This document shows, in pieces, positions 47,967 through 59,181 of a DNA stretch of 64,000 bases. Under the pieces are notes generated by a model. The model was not told the origin of the DNA, did not search any database, and saw nothing but the letters and a program-made list of their open reading frames with translations. The DNA comes from Ectobius pallidus. Its lineage: Eukaryota; Arthropoda; Insecta; Blattodea; Ectobiidae. The position numbers and the translations under genes were made by a program. Positions within the stretch are counted from its first letter, which is position 1. Every line of letters begins with the position of its first letter. Where the stretch lies: contig CAXKWD010000006.1 in NCBI GenBank assembly GCA_964059195.1, forward strand, positions 67,535,073 to 67,599,072. Reading direction: 5' to 3'.

Positions 47967-49244
47967 CAGTAGATCAGTGGTCTCCATCTCGCTGTATTTT
48001 GAGCGCGAGCAAGCTGGCTTGCTCCGTGCGACTTCTGAGCACCACGTTACGTCAGTCTGAGACAGGGTTCCGTCGGCAGAGGTGGATCGTCTCTTTCGCA
48101 GCTTCCAAGCAGTAGCCTATGTCGGGTTTAGAACGTAATCCAATACGTAGGCCATCGACCCCTACATTTATGTCTGCTTGGGAAGAGAGTTTCTTATTTA
48201 TAGAAAGTGGGGGAATGGCGAAATGTTTAGTTTGTGCCAAAGTTCTGCATGCAAAAAGAAAGTTTAACTTCCAGATATTTGCCGAGCCTTATTCTACAGA
48301 TGTTGATAGTGTTCCATCTGAACTGCAGCTTGAGCCTATCGACCTGCAATGCAATCGTGAGCTTAGAAATAAATACCAATATAGAAGAAGTTTGAATGAC
48401 TTTCATTCGGATTTTCCCCGAACTAAATTCCCGCGCCTGCATCGACATGCTGCTAGGATTTTGTCTATGTTCGGATCTACATACATATGTGAACAGTTTT
48501 TTTTTCACTGATGAAAGTAAACAAAACCCGCAGCAGAAGTCAATTGTCAGATGAAAACTTGAAATGTGAACTTAGACTGGCCGCTCACAAACATTGGTTC
48601 CAGATGTTGAAAAACTAGTGCGTCAAAAGAGACAACAAAAATCAAGAAGACTAGATTCCACAACTGAGTGATTTTGTAGTGTGAAATGCTTTATTTGAGT
48701 TTTTCTTAAATACTGCTGAATTTTGTTTCAAAATAAAACTTTAGTATTAATATTTATGTTCAATAATGTAGATGTGGAAGAGTGTCATTTAAAGGAATGA
48801 GTCTAGATTTTGTTTTCATTTCACAGAACTTGTGGCATTACAATTTAATTATTATAGAATTGAATAAAGTCAGGAACGTTTCAACTATGTTCGTAGGCTA
48901 ACTACTGAATTAATTTGTCTATATTATTTTCCTAAGAATATATTTTACATTGTTTGCATTGTTACAAACATCAAGACTTCACGAATGTTCTGTGTAGAAA
49001 ACATAAGTAAATGACAATGAAATAATAATGTAAAAAACATTTCTCAACAACAATCATCTTTTGATATTCCAATATGATTTCTGAAATCCGCGTTTCAAAA
49101 GCCTACGAGCATGCCGCCACTGAACTCAAGAGAGGGAGTATACCAAGCGGTGCGTGCACAGTATATGATTCTAGCGAGCAATGAGTAAGCTAGCACTGAC
49201 TGCTGTACTCAATGTGCAACGAGTTGGTGGCCGCTGCAGTAGAT
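47967..49244 (+). mobile_element. Internally deleted hAT transposon with perfect 8-bp TSD
   Basis: CAGTAGAT stands at 47967-47974 and 49237-49244, an exact 8-bp duplication as made by hAT transposases. The 1262-bp body (47975-49236) starts CAGTGGTCTCCATCTCGCTG and its reversed end starts CAGCGGCCACCAACTCGTTG, imperfect inverted repeats with the hAT-type CAG(T/C)GG tip. Inside lies a fused N- and C-terminal transposase relic. This is a deletion derivative that moved as a unit with help from an intact relative. Confidence 0.9.
48119..48618 (+). pseudogene. hAT transposase relic: N-terminal zinc-finger region fused to C-terminal dimerisation domain
   Basis: Residues 1-50 from the ATG at 48119 resemble the start of ZBED/GTF2IRD2-like hAT transposases (MSAWEESFLFIE, then GGMAKCLVCAKVLHAKRKFN, with the first Cys pair of a BED-type finger). 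At about residue 52 the sequence jumps to the late part (FAEPYSTDVDSVP, LQLEPIDLQCNRELRNKYQY) and the C-terminal motif FPRLHRHAARILSMFGSTYI CEQ. The catalytic core between is deleted. The open frame ends at 48511 after a T run. In the next frame it continues LMKVNKTRSRSQLSDENLKC to a stop at 48618, so one frameshift separates the last exon part. It cannot catalyse transposition; a short DNA-binding or dimerising peptide is conceivable but unsupported. Confidence 0.8.
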
Positions 49245-49895
49245 GAATTCACCATGTGCGCATACATCGGCGTGTGGAGACGATTTCGACCTTTTCCTAT
49301 TGTAACTCTATTTATGGCGTGTACTTATTTCAACTTACATCAAAATTTTAATGAATATGATACAGTATGAGATAGCAGTTAACTTATAAGTTATGGTATG
49401 CTTTCCAATTCGGCATTTACATTTACGACGGGAAAAACCATGAAAACCCCAAAGTCTAATAGTGTTTTCTTTGTGAAGTATTTGTTCTTGTTATGCTTTC
49501 ATGTGTATGGTACAATTACTGCTATTGCTGAAAGATTAGGCCTATTGCCTGTGATTTTGCGACCACCGTAAAAAATTGAGCATCTTAACTTTTTTTTTAA
49601 CTTTTATCAAACTGATTGTATTTAACTCTATATTCCATAACTCTTATTCTATATGTAACTATTTTAAACTAAAAGAGTGTTTTCCATGTGATGGATACCA
49701 ACATTCGTACCAATAGAGTGGAATACAGATTTTATAGCACTAGTGCGATGATAGCCAATGCAACTTTTATTTCGTGTATCTTCTGTTAGAAGCTCTACTT
49801 TTAATTCGATCCGTCTAAAATAGTCATTTGTTTATGTGCCATCAGAGTGGCATGGCCGAATGCCGTGTGTTATTCTGGAGTTAGCTGATAACTAG
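49245..49895. other. no gene seen
   Basis: AT-rich spacer with one TAGGCCTA at 49537-49544. Confidence 0.55.

Positions 49896-49974
<79 letters not shown>
49896..49974. repeat. (AAT)n(ATT)n palindromic microsatellite
   Basis: About 16 AAT units (49896-49944) switch polarity at about 49943-49946 to about 10 ATT units (to 49974). The two halves are complementary and can form a hairpin with roughly 30-bp arms. Confidence 0.9.
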
Positions 49975-49975
<1 letters not shown>

Positions 49976-50868
49976 AAAGAAATGTACAAACTTTCACAAC
50001 ATGCAAGCAGTTGCTTGTTATGGATCAGGATGAGTGCGATGTTAGCTGATATTCAAAATACCGGTATATGGGGTTTGTTTCCGTCTATTCACTTGAACTG
50101 CTCACCACACAACGATTCCAGTCCCCATAAAGGTTACTGTATGCCCCCACTACCTAACGAAACAGCAGACAGCTCAAATCAGTGGTTACCTCAACGAAGC
50201 AACAAACAAAAGGTCAGAAGGTCCACTTCTTTTGCCGCACAAACTTAATTACGGGTTTTAGTTTCTCATTTATGTGATTGTCTAGTAATTACTGGACCTA
50301 TCAGAACTAATTAAATAATTTCTGAAGTATTCAGGTTTTACTCCACTAATCTTTTATGTTTTCACCGGTCATGTACTGGTATGTCTTTGAGGTATGTCAA
50401 TACCAGCATACACGTCCTATTACAACAAAATACTGGTATTATCTATTTCAGGTTTCCTATAGTGGTTCTGGTCAATACCGAAATAATACCGGTATTTTAC
50501 CGATAATTTATACAGCCATATGGTCACTTCTTCACTACAAATCGTGTTCTTGGACGTACGCATTATCATACCACCACATGACTTGAATGCGCGGTGACAG
50601 CAAACGAACTAGATATTTTTTTAAGCTTCAGAATAGATTAACTCTCAACGTAATATATATTTAATGTATTTATTGTGATTAAGCCTTTCGGTTTCACTGA
50701 ACCTTCACCAGGAAATCTTGTTATGAAGAGTCACCACTTGAAACTCCTACATCAAAAGAATAAAGCAGTATATTTTACTGGTGTTTTATGAACATCTCAA
50801 ATTTTTAGTAATTTTTATTAAAATGACGCCAATAGTAAAATAGTTTTAACCATCTTTAATGGCCCTGA
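49975..50868. other. No supported gene; ACCGGTAT-rich stretch
   Basis: Words such as TACCGGTAT, TACTGGTAT and AATACCGGTATTT recur at about 50060, 50373, 50431 and 50490-50500, hinting at an old repeat. The segment 50685-50725 (CCTTTCGGTTTCACTGAACC) may be a retroelement 3' end on the minus strand, but this is not established. Confidence 0.35.
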
Positions 50869-51263
50869 GTGTTCGAAAACAGGGTGCTTAGGAAAATATT
50901 AAGGCCTAAGGGAGATGAAAATGGGGACTGGAGAAAACTGCATAACGATGAGTTTCATAACCTGTACTCTTCACCGGATATAGTAAGGGTAATGGGCTGG
51001 ACATGTTGCGCGCGTTGGGGAGAAAGACATATCTCAAAAGTATTGAGAGGGAGACCCGAAGGGAAAAGACCATTTGGAAGACCTAGACGTAGGTGGGAGG
51101 ACAATATTAGGATAGATTTAAAGGAAGTAGGATTTGCGAGGGACGGTTGGATGGAGAACAGGGTTGAATGGCGGGCTCAGGTAAGCGCGGCAATGAACCT
51201 TCTGGTTCCATAAAATAGATATTATTCCTTTAGGTTGCTGAGGAATTGTCTATTGCCATTTCC
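50869..51263 (+). pseudogene. LINE polyprotein C-terminal fragment and 3' tail, copy 3
   Basis: The frame 50869-51213 encodes VFENRVLRKILRPKGDENGD, WRKLHNDEFHNLYSSPDIVR, GRPEGKRPFGRPRRRWEDNI and a closing AAMNLLVP, the tail after the reverse transcriptase of a LINE highly repeated in cockroaches. It begins at GTG, not ATG, just after a stop: a truncated copy and not a gene. Relative to the copy at 21.3 kb it lacks about 20 bp after 'AGGGTAAT'. The central MGWTCCARWGERHIS is therefore WAGHVARVGE read one frame off, with a second shift restoring phase. The UTR to 51263 ends TATTGCCATT. A possible imperfect target duplication (CCATCTTTAA and CCATTCTTTAA) flanks it. Confidence 0.85.
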
Positions 51264-54200
51264 ATTCTTTAAAATAAGATAGGTCTAAGCACAATATATA
51301 TCTAAGGCTGTTAATGAAGGTAATTATTTTATTAGTCTACTCATTTTTGCAGCCACTGTTTGCCGTGTCTCACAGATACCTGTAGCATTTGTAGCACAAA
51401 GCAACTGGATATTAGGCCTATAATTCTTTAGTATCTTCACATTTTAATTCTTAGGCCTACTTCGTACACTGCATGAACAACACTCTTGCCTTGGAAACAA
51501 AGAGTGAAACAAATTTTGCTGACTGATTCTCCCAACAACGGCACACACTATACACCTGCAAATATAAATTCAAATTGAATTTTTTGTCATTTTGGGTTTA
51601 ATGACAGCCCTGTAAATAAAGGATATCATTGTACAAAACCTAGTATAATGTAAAATATAGGCCTATTATTAGGATCATACATAAGTGTAAATTAACGTCT
51701 ATGTTTGCATTCAGGTTGCGAACTTCAGATAGTTTTTGCATGATTCTGAGGTGGTTTATCTTAATATAGGCTGTCCCACTAAATTTGAACTTCCATACTC
51801 TGAGGGAAAACTTGACATAGGAATGTTAAACAAATAATTAACTGTGTATCATAGTTTGTAACTTTTTTCGTTCACTTTAGTCCAATGAGAAGTCAGAATT
51901 GTGCGTATTACGTCCATGTCCTCACAAATGACCTGGCGGTGAAAACAGGCTACCAGTGGAATAGTAACTGACTCTATTCAGATTGTCGTGTGCCAAGCAA
52001 GAATTTAAATTATAGTACAACTTTATACTGAGATAACTAGGGGTAGAGAAAGCATCATATTTTATAGGTCTATGCAAAATTGTGGAAGTTTTGCTGTGGT
52101 TGTCAGTTTTTCGTGTGTAGAGGTGTTTCATTATAGACCTATTTGACTATTCCTCTTGAACTTCAAATCAGAAAGGAACTATGAATCTATTTTTAAGTAG
52201 CATACCATTAGCAGTCTACTGCCCTTTGCACTGCTACTGACTTCGCCTTTCCAATCAAATTTGCAATGTTTACATTTTCGCATGTGCAGTTTCTTCTGCA
52301 TGTGGGCGGAAGCCAACAAACGAAACAAGACTGGGAAGCCTTTCCAATCAACGTTATGTATCTTGGCATATAAAAGTTGTAAACAAAATCTTCTTGGCTT
52401 CCAGGTATCTGCTCTCTGCCGAGCTTACTCATGTTGGCAAGAAGATTTTATGGTCATCTCGGGCCGCGAAAGCCTACGATTACTTAGAAATTATAAATGT
52501 TCTTTAGCCGTCCAGTCACAAAATATTAAAACTAAAATTCAGCAGCCACAAGGTAAATTTCTTTTAAAGTTTCTAAAAAGATACATGTTGTTATCTTAAA
52601 AAATTAGTTTGAATGTATTATCAATCTTGGGTACATTCCTTCACATTCTGATTTTTTACAAACAGTCATGTTACGGGCATAGTTTCAAAATATGTTCATT
52701 TGCACACATCTGAAAAATGGACAGTAAATAAAATTATATTAATTTTTCATGAGACCCATTTACTTTTCTACAGTATTCTAGAATGATTAAATTCCGGTAA
52801 ATTGTAATTTACAAAAACAAAGTGGAGATTTTCGAATTTTAGGTTTAACGCAATTTAAGGACAATTACAGAAATGGAAATATACAGTGGAATTTTATAGC
52901 CAGGAAAGATTTAATTGCTTTATTATTAAGTAAAGTAATTATTCTTATGAATTCAAGCTGAAAATGTTGGAAAATGTCCAAGCTGCGGAGACCATGTCGG
53001 GTTCGCTAAAGAGTAAATAATATCTCAGTGAAATAAACAAAGTGGATAATTGATACAGGCAACTCAGCAATCTTTATTTTGTGCTTGTAAGTTATTATCT
53101 TGAAAGCATCTTGTACTATGCAGACGTAGATATTAATAATTAAAAATTAAAACGGCATTGTCTTCTAGTCCTGTCATTATGACAAAACAATTAAAGCCTT
53201 CAAAAAGTATGATTAAAATACTAACACTGACTTATATCCGACCTTCTTCTTCTTCTTCCTCATCTCTTTCTTGTGTGTTCATCGTTCAGTACCTACTGAG
53301 TATCAATTTATCTGTGTGTTAATTTGTAATTATTAATACATCTACATCCGCATAGCAAGATGCCCTGAAGATGATACAAAATTATCGAAAGCCCTAGGGA
53401 CAAGATAAAGGTTGTTGCGCTGTTATCCAATCTATTTTATTTTATTCATCAAGCTCAACAGTACAATAACATGTATTTGAATATATCATTGAGTATTTCA
53501 CTCTTTAACGGATTATTGCTGGTAGTGTGATAAAAACAGTGTCAATGTTCAACCGCAGACGCCAGCTTTTCCCGAACAGGCCTGTCTTAAGCCACTGTAT
53601 TTTGAATAACACCTTTAGCTAATGCAACGTTGGAATACAGCTCTGAGTATACTTTGCGCTTGCCCACAAAGTAGGAGAAAGTGCTGTTGCTAAGCAGACT
53701 TTTGCATTAAAAAGCCCCGTCATGGGGTATGACAATTTGCTAATGTACTGCCCATTGTTTCAATATTAACGTCATACTTTTGATAATGATAGACGTTAAG
53801 CGGTTCACTGAGTTTCGTGCAAAACCTCACCTGAGGCTTGAGTTTTTAAAATAAAGCTGTAGATGAAGTCGGTGTGAAAACAACTGAAGCAGATGATACA
53901 ATTGACTGGCTGGTAGAGCGAAAGAGAGTTTCTGAAGTATTTGCTATTTACTACTGAAGAGGAGGCTTTTCTTTGCCTGTAATAGGCCTACTCCATCTGC
54001 AGTATTAGTAAGTGTTTCCTTGTTAAGCTTAGGTGCATCTAACAAACTTACGGCAACACTGGTTATTTCGCATACCTGAACATTATAATTTTTCACTTGA
54101 AAAAGAATGTGCATTCATAAGTTGTAAATTTTCGGCATAAAGAAACAGGAGTTAAGTATTATTGGTTGGAGATCCAATTTCTTGGAAAAATAATGGAAAT

Positions 54201-55966
54201 AACATGTAATGTAATCCATTACTTCTGTAATAAAAATGCCCACATATAACAGAAAAAGGTATTTCAGAAATAAATTAAGACGTAGTGTAGTAAAACAGTC
54301 AATTGTAAGAATGAACAGTAATGAGAATTATTTAGACAGAGTTATTAAAAGCAATATATGTGGAAAAATTCATTATGGGAGTTTAGAATAGAAAGAATTA
54401 ATCCCTCGTATTGAATCTGGGTGTAGAAATGTGTTGATGATAGCAATAAAGAATAATAATAAGAATAATAATAATGCCCATTAATAGAAATACTTGCACC
54501 GAGGGGTGTTCTTGGAATAGAAGAGAAAATATGGCTAGATAAATAGTTTAGTTATGTCTGTACAGTATCCACTTGAAATATTTTCTATGATCCTTATGTA
54601 GCACTTGAAGGTAAATAGCATGTAGGCTATTCGCTACGATGGGGAATGCAAAAATACAATCTCACGCAAGAGATCAATTTAAAGGGCGAGGAGAATTATG
54701 AAACGCTGAAACGCTGATTATTGACTTAAAAGAGATGTGTTGATGGCAAGGAATAGTTAGCAGTTGTTTTGAATAGCAATGAGTTTCTTACAGATTCTTA
54801 TGAAATCAAACACAAAATCCAACAAACTTTTATATTTGTATCACCTCACTTTTTTGAAAGTTTATAACAAGGGTAGTAAAAATTCCTATCAAATGAAACA
54901 CGTATCAGCCAACTTTGAGCAAAAGGCAGAAGTCCTAAGCTGAAAACTATCTGATTTATCCTAAATTTCCAAGGAGATTTATATATTAGTTTGATCTATA
55001 ATTTTTATCATAATGAAATAGATCACTTATTTTCTATTAATGTTATTAGGTACCTACTTGTACTGTAATTCACGATATTATTACTTAAGAAAAATAGCTT
55101 AATTTTCAGTGTGCTCCAAATTATTTTGCTTTTCACATCAGAATTTTCGAACATTTAATATGTCAGCACTTTGTTGGTAACCAGTTCTTCATGTATCGAA
55201 CCACAGTGGTTCAGAAACAAATTATTATTATGAAATGTATGAGAGAACAATTAATCCTAAGGCCTGACCAATAGAAGTAAAAACATAATTTCAAATCAGG
55301 AAAATGAAATATTGCTAAGACGAAGAACTTGGAGAAGAAAAGTCTGTACATGGGGCCGACTGAGTGACGTTGGAAAAGATTTCTGGCTAGAAAGCATCGG
55401 AGTCTGTTAGGACATAGATTGATGGCTTACTGGCAGCGTTCCAGAGCTGTTTTCCCCACACTTCACAAACCAGCATTCACTCACAAAAGAGAGGCTACAC
55501 TGTTAAAATGAACAAATCCTCTACATTATGTTACATGTAACGTTACAGGGAAAAACAATTTCGCTCCAAGTCAATTCGTTTTGTAGTCCATTGTGGTGGC
55601 ACCACACCAAAAGAGAAGGGGTTTCATGTCAATTCAGATAGTTCAAAAGCGATGAATGTTCCAAATAATTGTATCACGTTCAAATACCATTCATCCATTT
55701 TATTGCTTTTTTTAGGTGTGTGAAATCAGATTATTACGTTTTACTTTGAAAAGGTGTCATTTGTGAATTTGAAAGGATGCATCTCATGTAATTTCATTTA
55801 CAACAGCCACTGATACGTCACATGACAAATGCGTTTGATGCGTCAGCCGAAAGTGCAAGTGCTGTCATATTTAATGCATTTTATTGTACTTAATTTATTA
55901 TTACAATAATCAACGTTATTGTTACTATGTTACGCTTTTCAACTTCACCAATGACCAGCTTTCAAT
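51264..55966. other. No supported gene
   Basis: About 4.7 kb of AT-rich sequence. It contains two overlapping opposite frames near 52208-52599 (74 and 112 codons) with no recognisable domains, a TTCTTC-rich patch at about 53243-53260, and a CTGAAGAT...ATCGAAAG segment at 53365-53391. Four TAGGCCTA sites fall here (51413, 51452, 51658, 53983). Confidence 0.45.
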
Positions 55967-56189
55967 TTAATATCATGCCTTTAGAGACATTACAAACACT
56001 ATAAATTAATTGAAATGTACAAAGTAGCTACGTAGTGTTAGATATGTGTGGTGGATTTGAGGTTGAACCATTCGGTCAAGTTTGCTTAGAGTGCAAAGTT
56101 AACAAAAATACACGTTGGATGGAATTCAGGCATTGTTAACAATAGATGCGTGTGTTCAATTGAAGCTAATTCAGTGAACTGTAGATTGT
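55967..56189 (+). pseudogene. Left arm: inverted copy of a Ty3/gypsy protease region
   Basis: This 223-bp segment is the reverse complement of 57010-57232 with very few differences (for example GGTCAAGTTTGC against GGTAAAGTTTGC). It encodes, with stops, the distal part of a gypsy retropepsin region including GGFEVEPF and the late DACVQLKLIQ. The upstream protease half is absent on this side. See the entry for the opposite copy. Confidence 0.7.
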
Positions 56190-57009
56190 ATAATACATGT
56201 AAAGCAGATGTTGGTCACAGGTGCCTACCTGACGAAGAATGGGGACGACTAATTCTTATACAGTACATAGGCCTAATATCTGATGGGATATTTCACTGTA
56301 GACTGATAGGATATTTCACTGTAGACTGATAGGATATTTCACTGGATATTTCACTGTAGACTATCACATTGTCTTTATGGAGAAAAATAAAATCGGGTAT
56401 ACTGATGTAACAAATTGCCAGATGGAGTAATTAGGTCATACTTCAGAAACTATTGAGTTTTAGACCACGGTTTCTTGAGAGAGTGTGAGATAATCACGTG
56501 TGAAGGAATAAGTAGAATAACTAGAACACTAACAGAACGAATTTATAACGAATACAATCAACAATAAGCAACAATACGTCAATACAATTTAATACAATAC
56601 GTCAAAAATAAACTTGTTTCTTTATTTTTGTTAAATCATCTCAAGGCAAAAGATAGATTTATGCTGCGCACCAGCCAAGCTCCGCCGTTTTGTTAGGTTA
56701 GGAACGTTTATGTTAGTTAGGAGCAATATACTGAACAGCACGAGGTTTATTATGTCCCACATTGAATTTCTTCTGTGGCGAAACCCTAAACCCCACCTTC
56801 CTAGGCGGGTCCCATTAGAAAGGAGCCTAGTGTGCAGCATAAAACTATTTTTTCCCATGAATTATTAAGAAATTTAATTAAATTCAAAAACTCAAAATGT
56901 TCAGCTTTATGACTAATTCCTCTTCAAAACTTCCTAATCCTCTGGATAAATCTTTGGGCCTATTTATAAAATATTATATGAGATTGTCGCATTCAACATG
57001 ACATTCTTG
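56190..57009. other. Spacer between inverted gypsy arms, with 23-bp tandem repeat
   Basis: Units of GGATATTTCACTGTAGACTGATA recur about 3.5 times at about 56286-56372, one of them truncated. A 75-codon minus-strand frame (56631-56858) has SLAGAQHKSIF-like residues but is not recognised. Confidence 0.6.
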
Positions 57010-57510
57010 ACAATCTACAGTTCACTGAATTAGCTTCAATTGAACACACGCATCTATTGTTAACAATGCCTGAATTCCATCCAACGTGTATTTTTGTTAA
57101 CTTTGCACTCTAAGCAAACTTTACCGAATGGTTCAACCTCAAATCCACCACACATATCTAACACTACGTAGCTACTTTGTACATTTCAATTAATTTATAG
57201 TGTTTGTAATGTCTCTAAAGGCATGATATTAATCTGAGCTCCTGTGCCTAATTTAAATTTAACATATCTGTTATTTATGTTAATGTTTTCATACCAAGCA
57301 TTACCACTAGCATTATTAATATCGTCAACCTTATGAGTATTTAGCGTTTCTAACCCTACTTTCTTCAAAGCTTCTATATTGAGAAAATCTGATTTATTCA
57401 ACAAATTAGCTTCAACTGTTTGCTGAACTTCCTTTCACTTCTCTTCGGTGTACACACATGAGCAAAATGATTCAATTTGTTGCATTGATGCCTTTTGGTG
57501 TTCTTGAAAT
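57010..57510 (-). pseudogene. Ty3/gypsy Pol fragment: retropepsin with mutated active site
   Basis: The minus-strand frame 57404-57195 ends WYENININNRYVKFKLGTGA, then QINIMPLETLQTL. This matches a gypsy aspartic protease, where the catalytic motif is L-D-T-G-A; here the aspartate is glycine, so the protease would be dead. A stop follows LETLQTL, but homology continues to about 57010 (MCGGFEVEPFGKVCLECKVN; frameshift; DACVQLKLIQ). Upstream, 57405-57510 retains RFQEHQKASMQQIESFC before another stop. In an intact element the enzyme matures Gag-Pol. Only a short pol segment is left, and the last 223 bp are duplicated in inverse orientation at 55967-56189. Confidence 0.75.
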
Positions 57511-57731
57511 CGTGTTTTAAGGCAATCAAATACCCTCACAAAAAAAAATCAAATTATGCGGAACATTTACTTGAAATAAACCACAACTACACTAACGTAG
57601 ACACGAACACAGGAATTCTCCACACACTCTACAAAAGTCGCAAAATGAACACAACTGAACAACTCAATAACTGGAAATATATAAACACAAAAAAAACCCA
57701 CGTTCATACTGAACGACCAGCTACACTTTAA
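57495..57731 (+). pseudogene. Penelope-like or related retroelement C-terminal fragment
   Basis: The frame contains KSNYAEHLLEINHNY and later ILHTLYKSRKMNTTEQLNNW. This resembles the C-terminal GIY-YIG-like region of Penelope-type and related arthropod reverse-transcriptase proteins, which reads 'SN.A.HL.E..H......ILH...KG..L.T.E...IYK'. The start codon is not ATG and the frame overlaps the opposite-strand gypsy relic, so it is a fragment abutting it. The GIY and YIG motifs themselves are not visible. It is followed immediately by a (TTC)n microsatellite. Confidence 0.5.
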
Positions 57732-57740
57732 ATCACACAC

Positions 57741-57741
<1 letters not shown>

Positions 57742-57771
<30 letters not shown>

Positions 57772-57798
57772 CTTCTTCTTCTTCTTCTTCTTCTTCTT
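57742..57798 (+). repeat. (TTC)n microsatellite
   Basis: About 19 near-perfect CTT/TTC units. Confidence 0.9.
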
Positions 57799-57829
57799 TC
57801 CTCCTTATTTATAGACGCTACTGTCTCTC

Positions 57830-59181
57830 AGGCCGGGTTTCCGAAACGTAAGATATCTACTAGATGGCATTATTCAATCTGTAAGCGTTTCTGAAACGTT
57901 CGATGGCGGCTAATCGTTCGATAAAACGCCCGACAAACTATCGCACCACAAATCACTAGATATCTGGCGAAACGGTAGATAAACACGCAACATGGCGGAG
58001 ATGCGAAACATTTATGTTGATGTATGTTTCGTTATTATGTTAGCATTTTATCTTACATTATGTTATTAGCTTGTTATGGTATTAAACTGAAAAGTAGTAA
58101 TGAAGCTGGCATTGGTTATTAATTTGTGTGTGAAATAATTCATAATACTGTACTAGAAAAATTGTATATTATCGATGAACTTTGTTATAGCCTAGGCTAT
58201 TAATGTATCCATCGTTTATTTGTATTAATTTCATTTTCTGTTGTAAGATAATACTTTTAGGAAAACATCGCGAATATTAATTCACATCATATTTTCTTGC
58301 TGGTCATCTTCAATGACAGATCGTATAAGGCCTAAGTCTATACAGAAGTAAATATTCCCTGAAAGAAATACAGCAATCCTTTCAAGAAGTAGCCTACGAT
58401 GATATTCAGATTCGGAAAAAATGTAGCTTAAGTATATTAATTTAATTTTCTGATGCAACACTTTATGAAGAAAATATTGCCTTTTTACAGCACGAATATT
58501 AATACATAATCATCATCTTTCTCGTCATCTTCATCCTGAGGCAATAATTAGGCCTAGAGATGCGTAAAGCAAAAGTATTCCCTGAAAGAATTAGATCTTT
58601 GACGATATTGAGTTTCGGAAAGAATCAGGCTGTCAAAGCAATGACCTATGGATAAATAGGCCATCATATTAAATAAGGAACAACTGCAAGCATGCCTTTT
58701 TCAGCGTTAAATAGCTCATCATTAGAATTGGGAACAACCATCGAAGCATTCCTTTCTGTGGTAAATCAGCTATAACTTAATTAATGTGTTACGTTTTACG
58801 CATTATGTTGTCAGATTGTGATGGGTGACATTTTCTTTAATGCACAAGTCTCGAAGTCGAAATTACCGTACTTTCTCTCACGTTTTACATTCATTTTAGC
58901 AGAGAAACAGCAGACAAGAAAAAAGCAGAAAGAAAATTCAGCCATTTTGGATAGAATAGCAAGAAGCGCTCCGATTGGTTGCTACTCAATAACGGCCAAT
59001 TTGATATTACAGTAAGCACCGTGTCTCCATCTATTGACAAAGTGCTCAACTCATTTATCTGGCATTAGTTATTTACTGAGAAAATTCGCTTTCGGAAATG
59101 GGAAGGTGTTTATCGAGTCTATAGATGTATAGAACCATTACCTGTCTAGAAGATATCTGGAGCTTTTATGCAACCGGGCCT
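57830..59181. mobile_element. Candidate 1.35-kb inverted-repeat DNA element
   Basis: The left end AGGCCGGGTTTCCGAAACGT and the reversed right end AGGCCCGGTTGCATAAAAGC match at the tip, and both are followed by a second block GATATCTACTAGA or GATATCTTCTAGA and a GATAAACAC word. AGGCCCGGTT-type tips occur in several insect DNA transposons (ISL2EU/Harbinger-like), but no transposase or clear target duplication is present. The interior holds a diverged direct duplication: ATTCCCTGAAAGAA plus a GATATT..G.TTCGGAAA segment at about 58352-58430 and again at about 58575-58630. Confidence 0.5.

Noticed and set aside
50869..51213. 114-codon frame as an intact host gene
   Set aside because: It lacks an ATG, is a truncated LINE tail, and contains compensating frameshifts relative to the copy at 21.3 kb.
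53365..53391. Hammerhead-ribozyme-like core (CTGAAGA ... GAAA with a GATA/TATC stem between)
   Set aside because: The stem II strand has a bulged base and I could not find a stem III followed by the required UH cleavage site or a closing stem I. It may instead be part of a retroelement tail.
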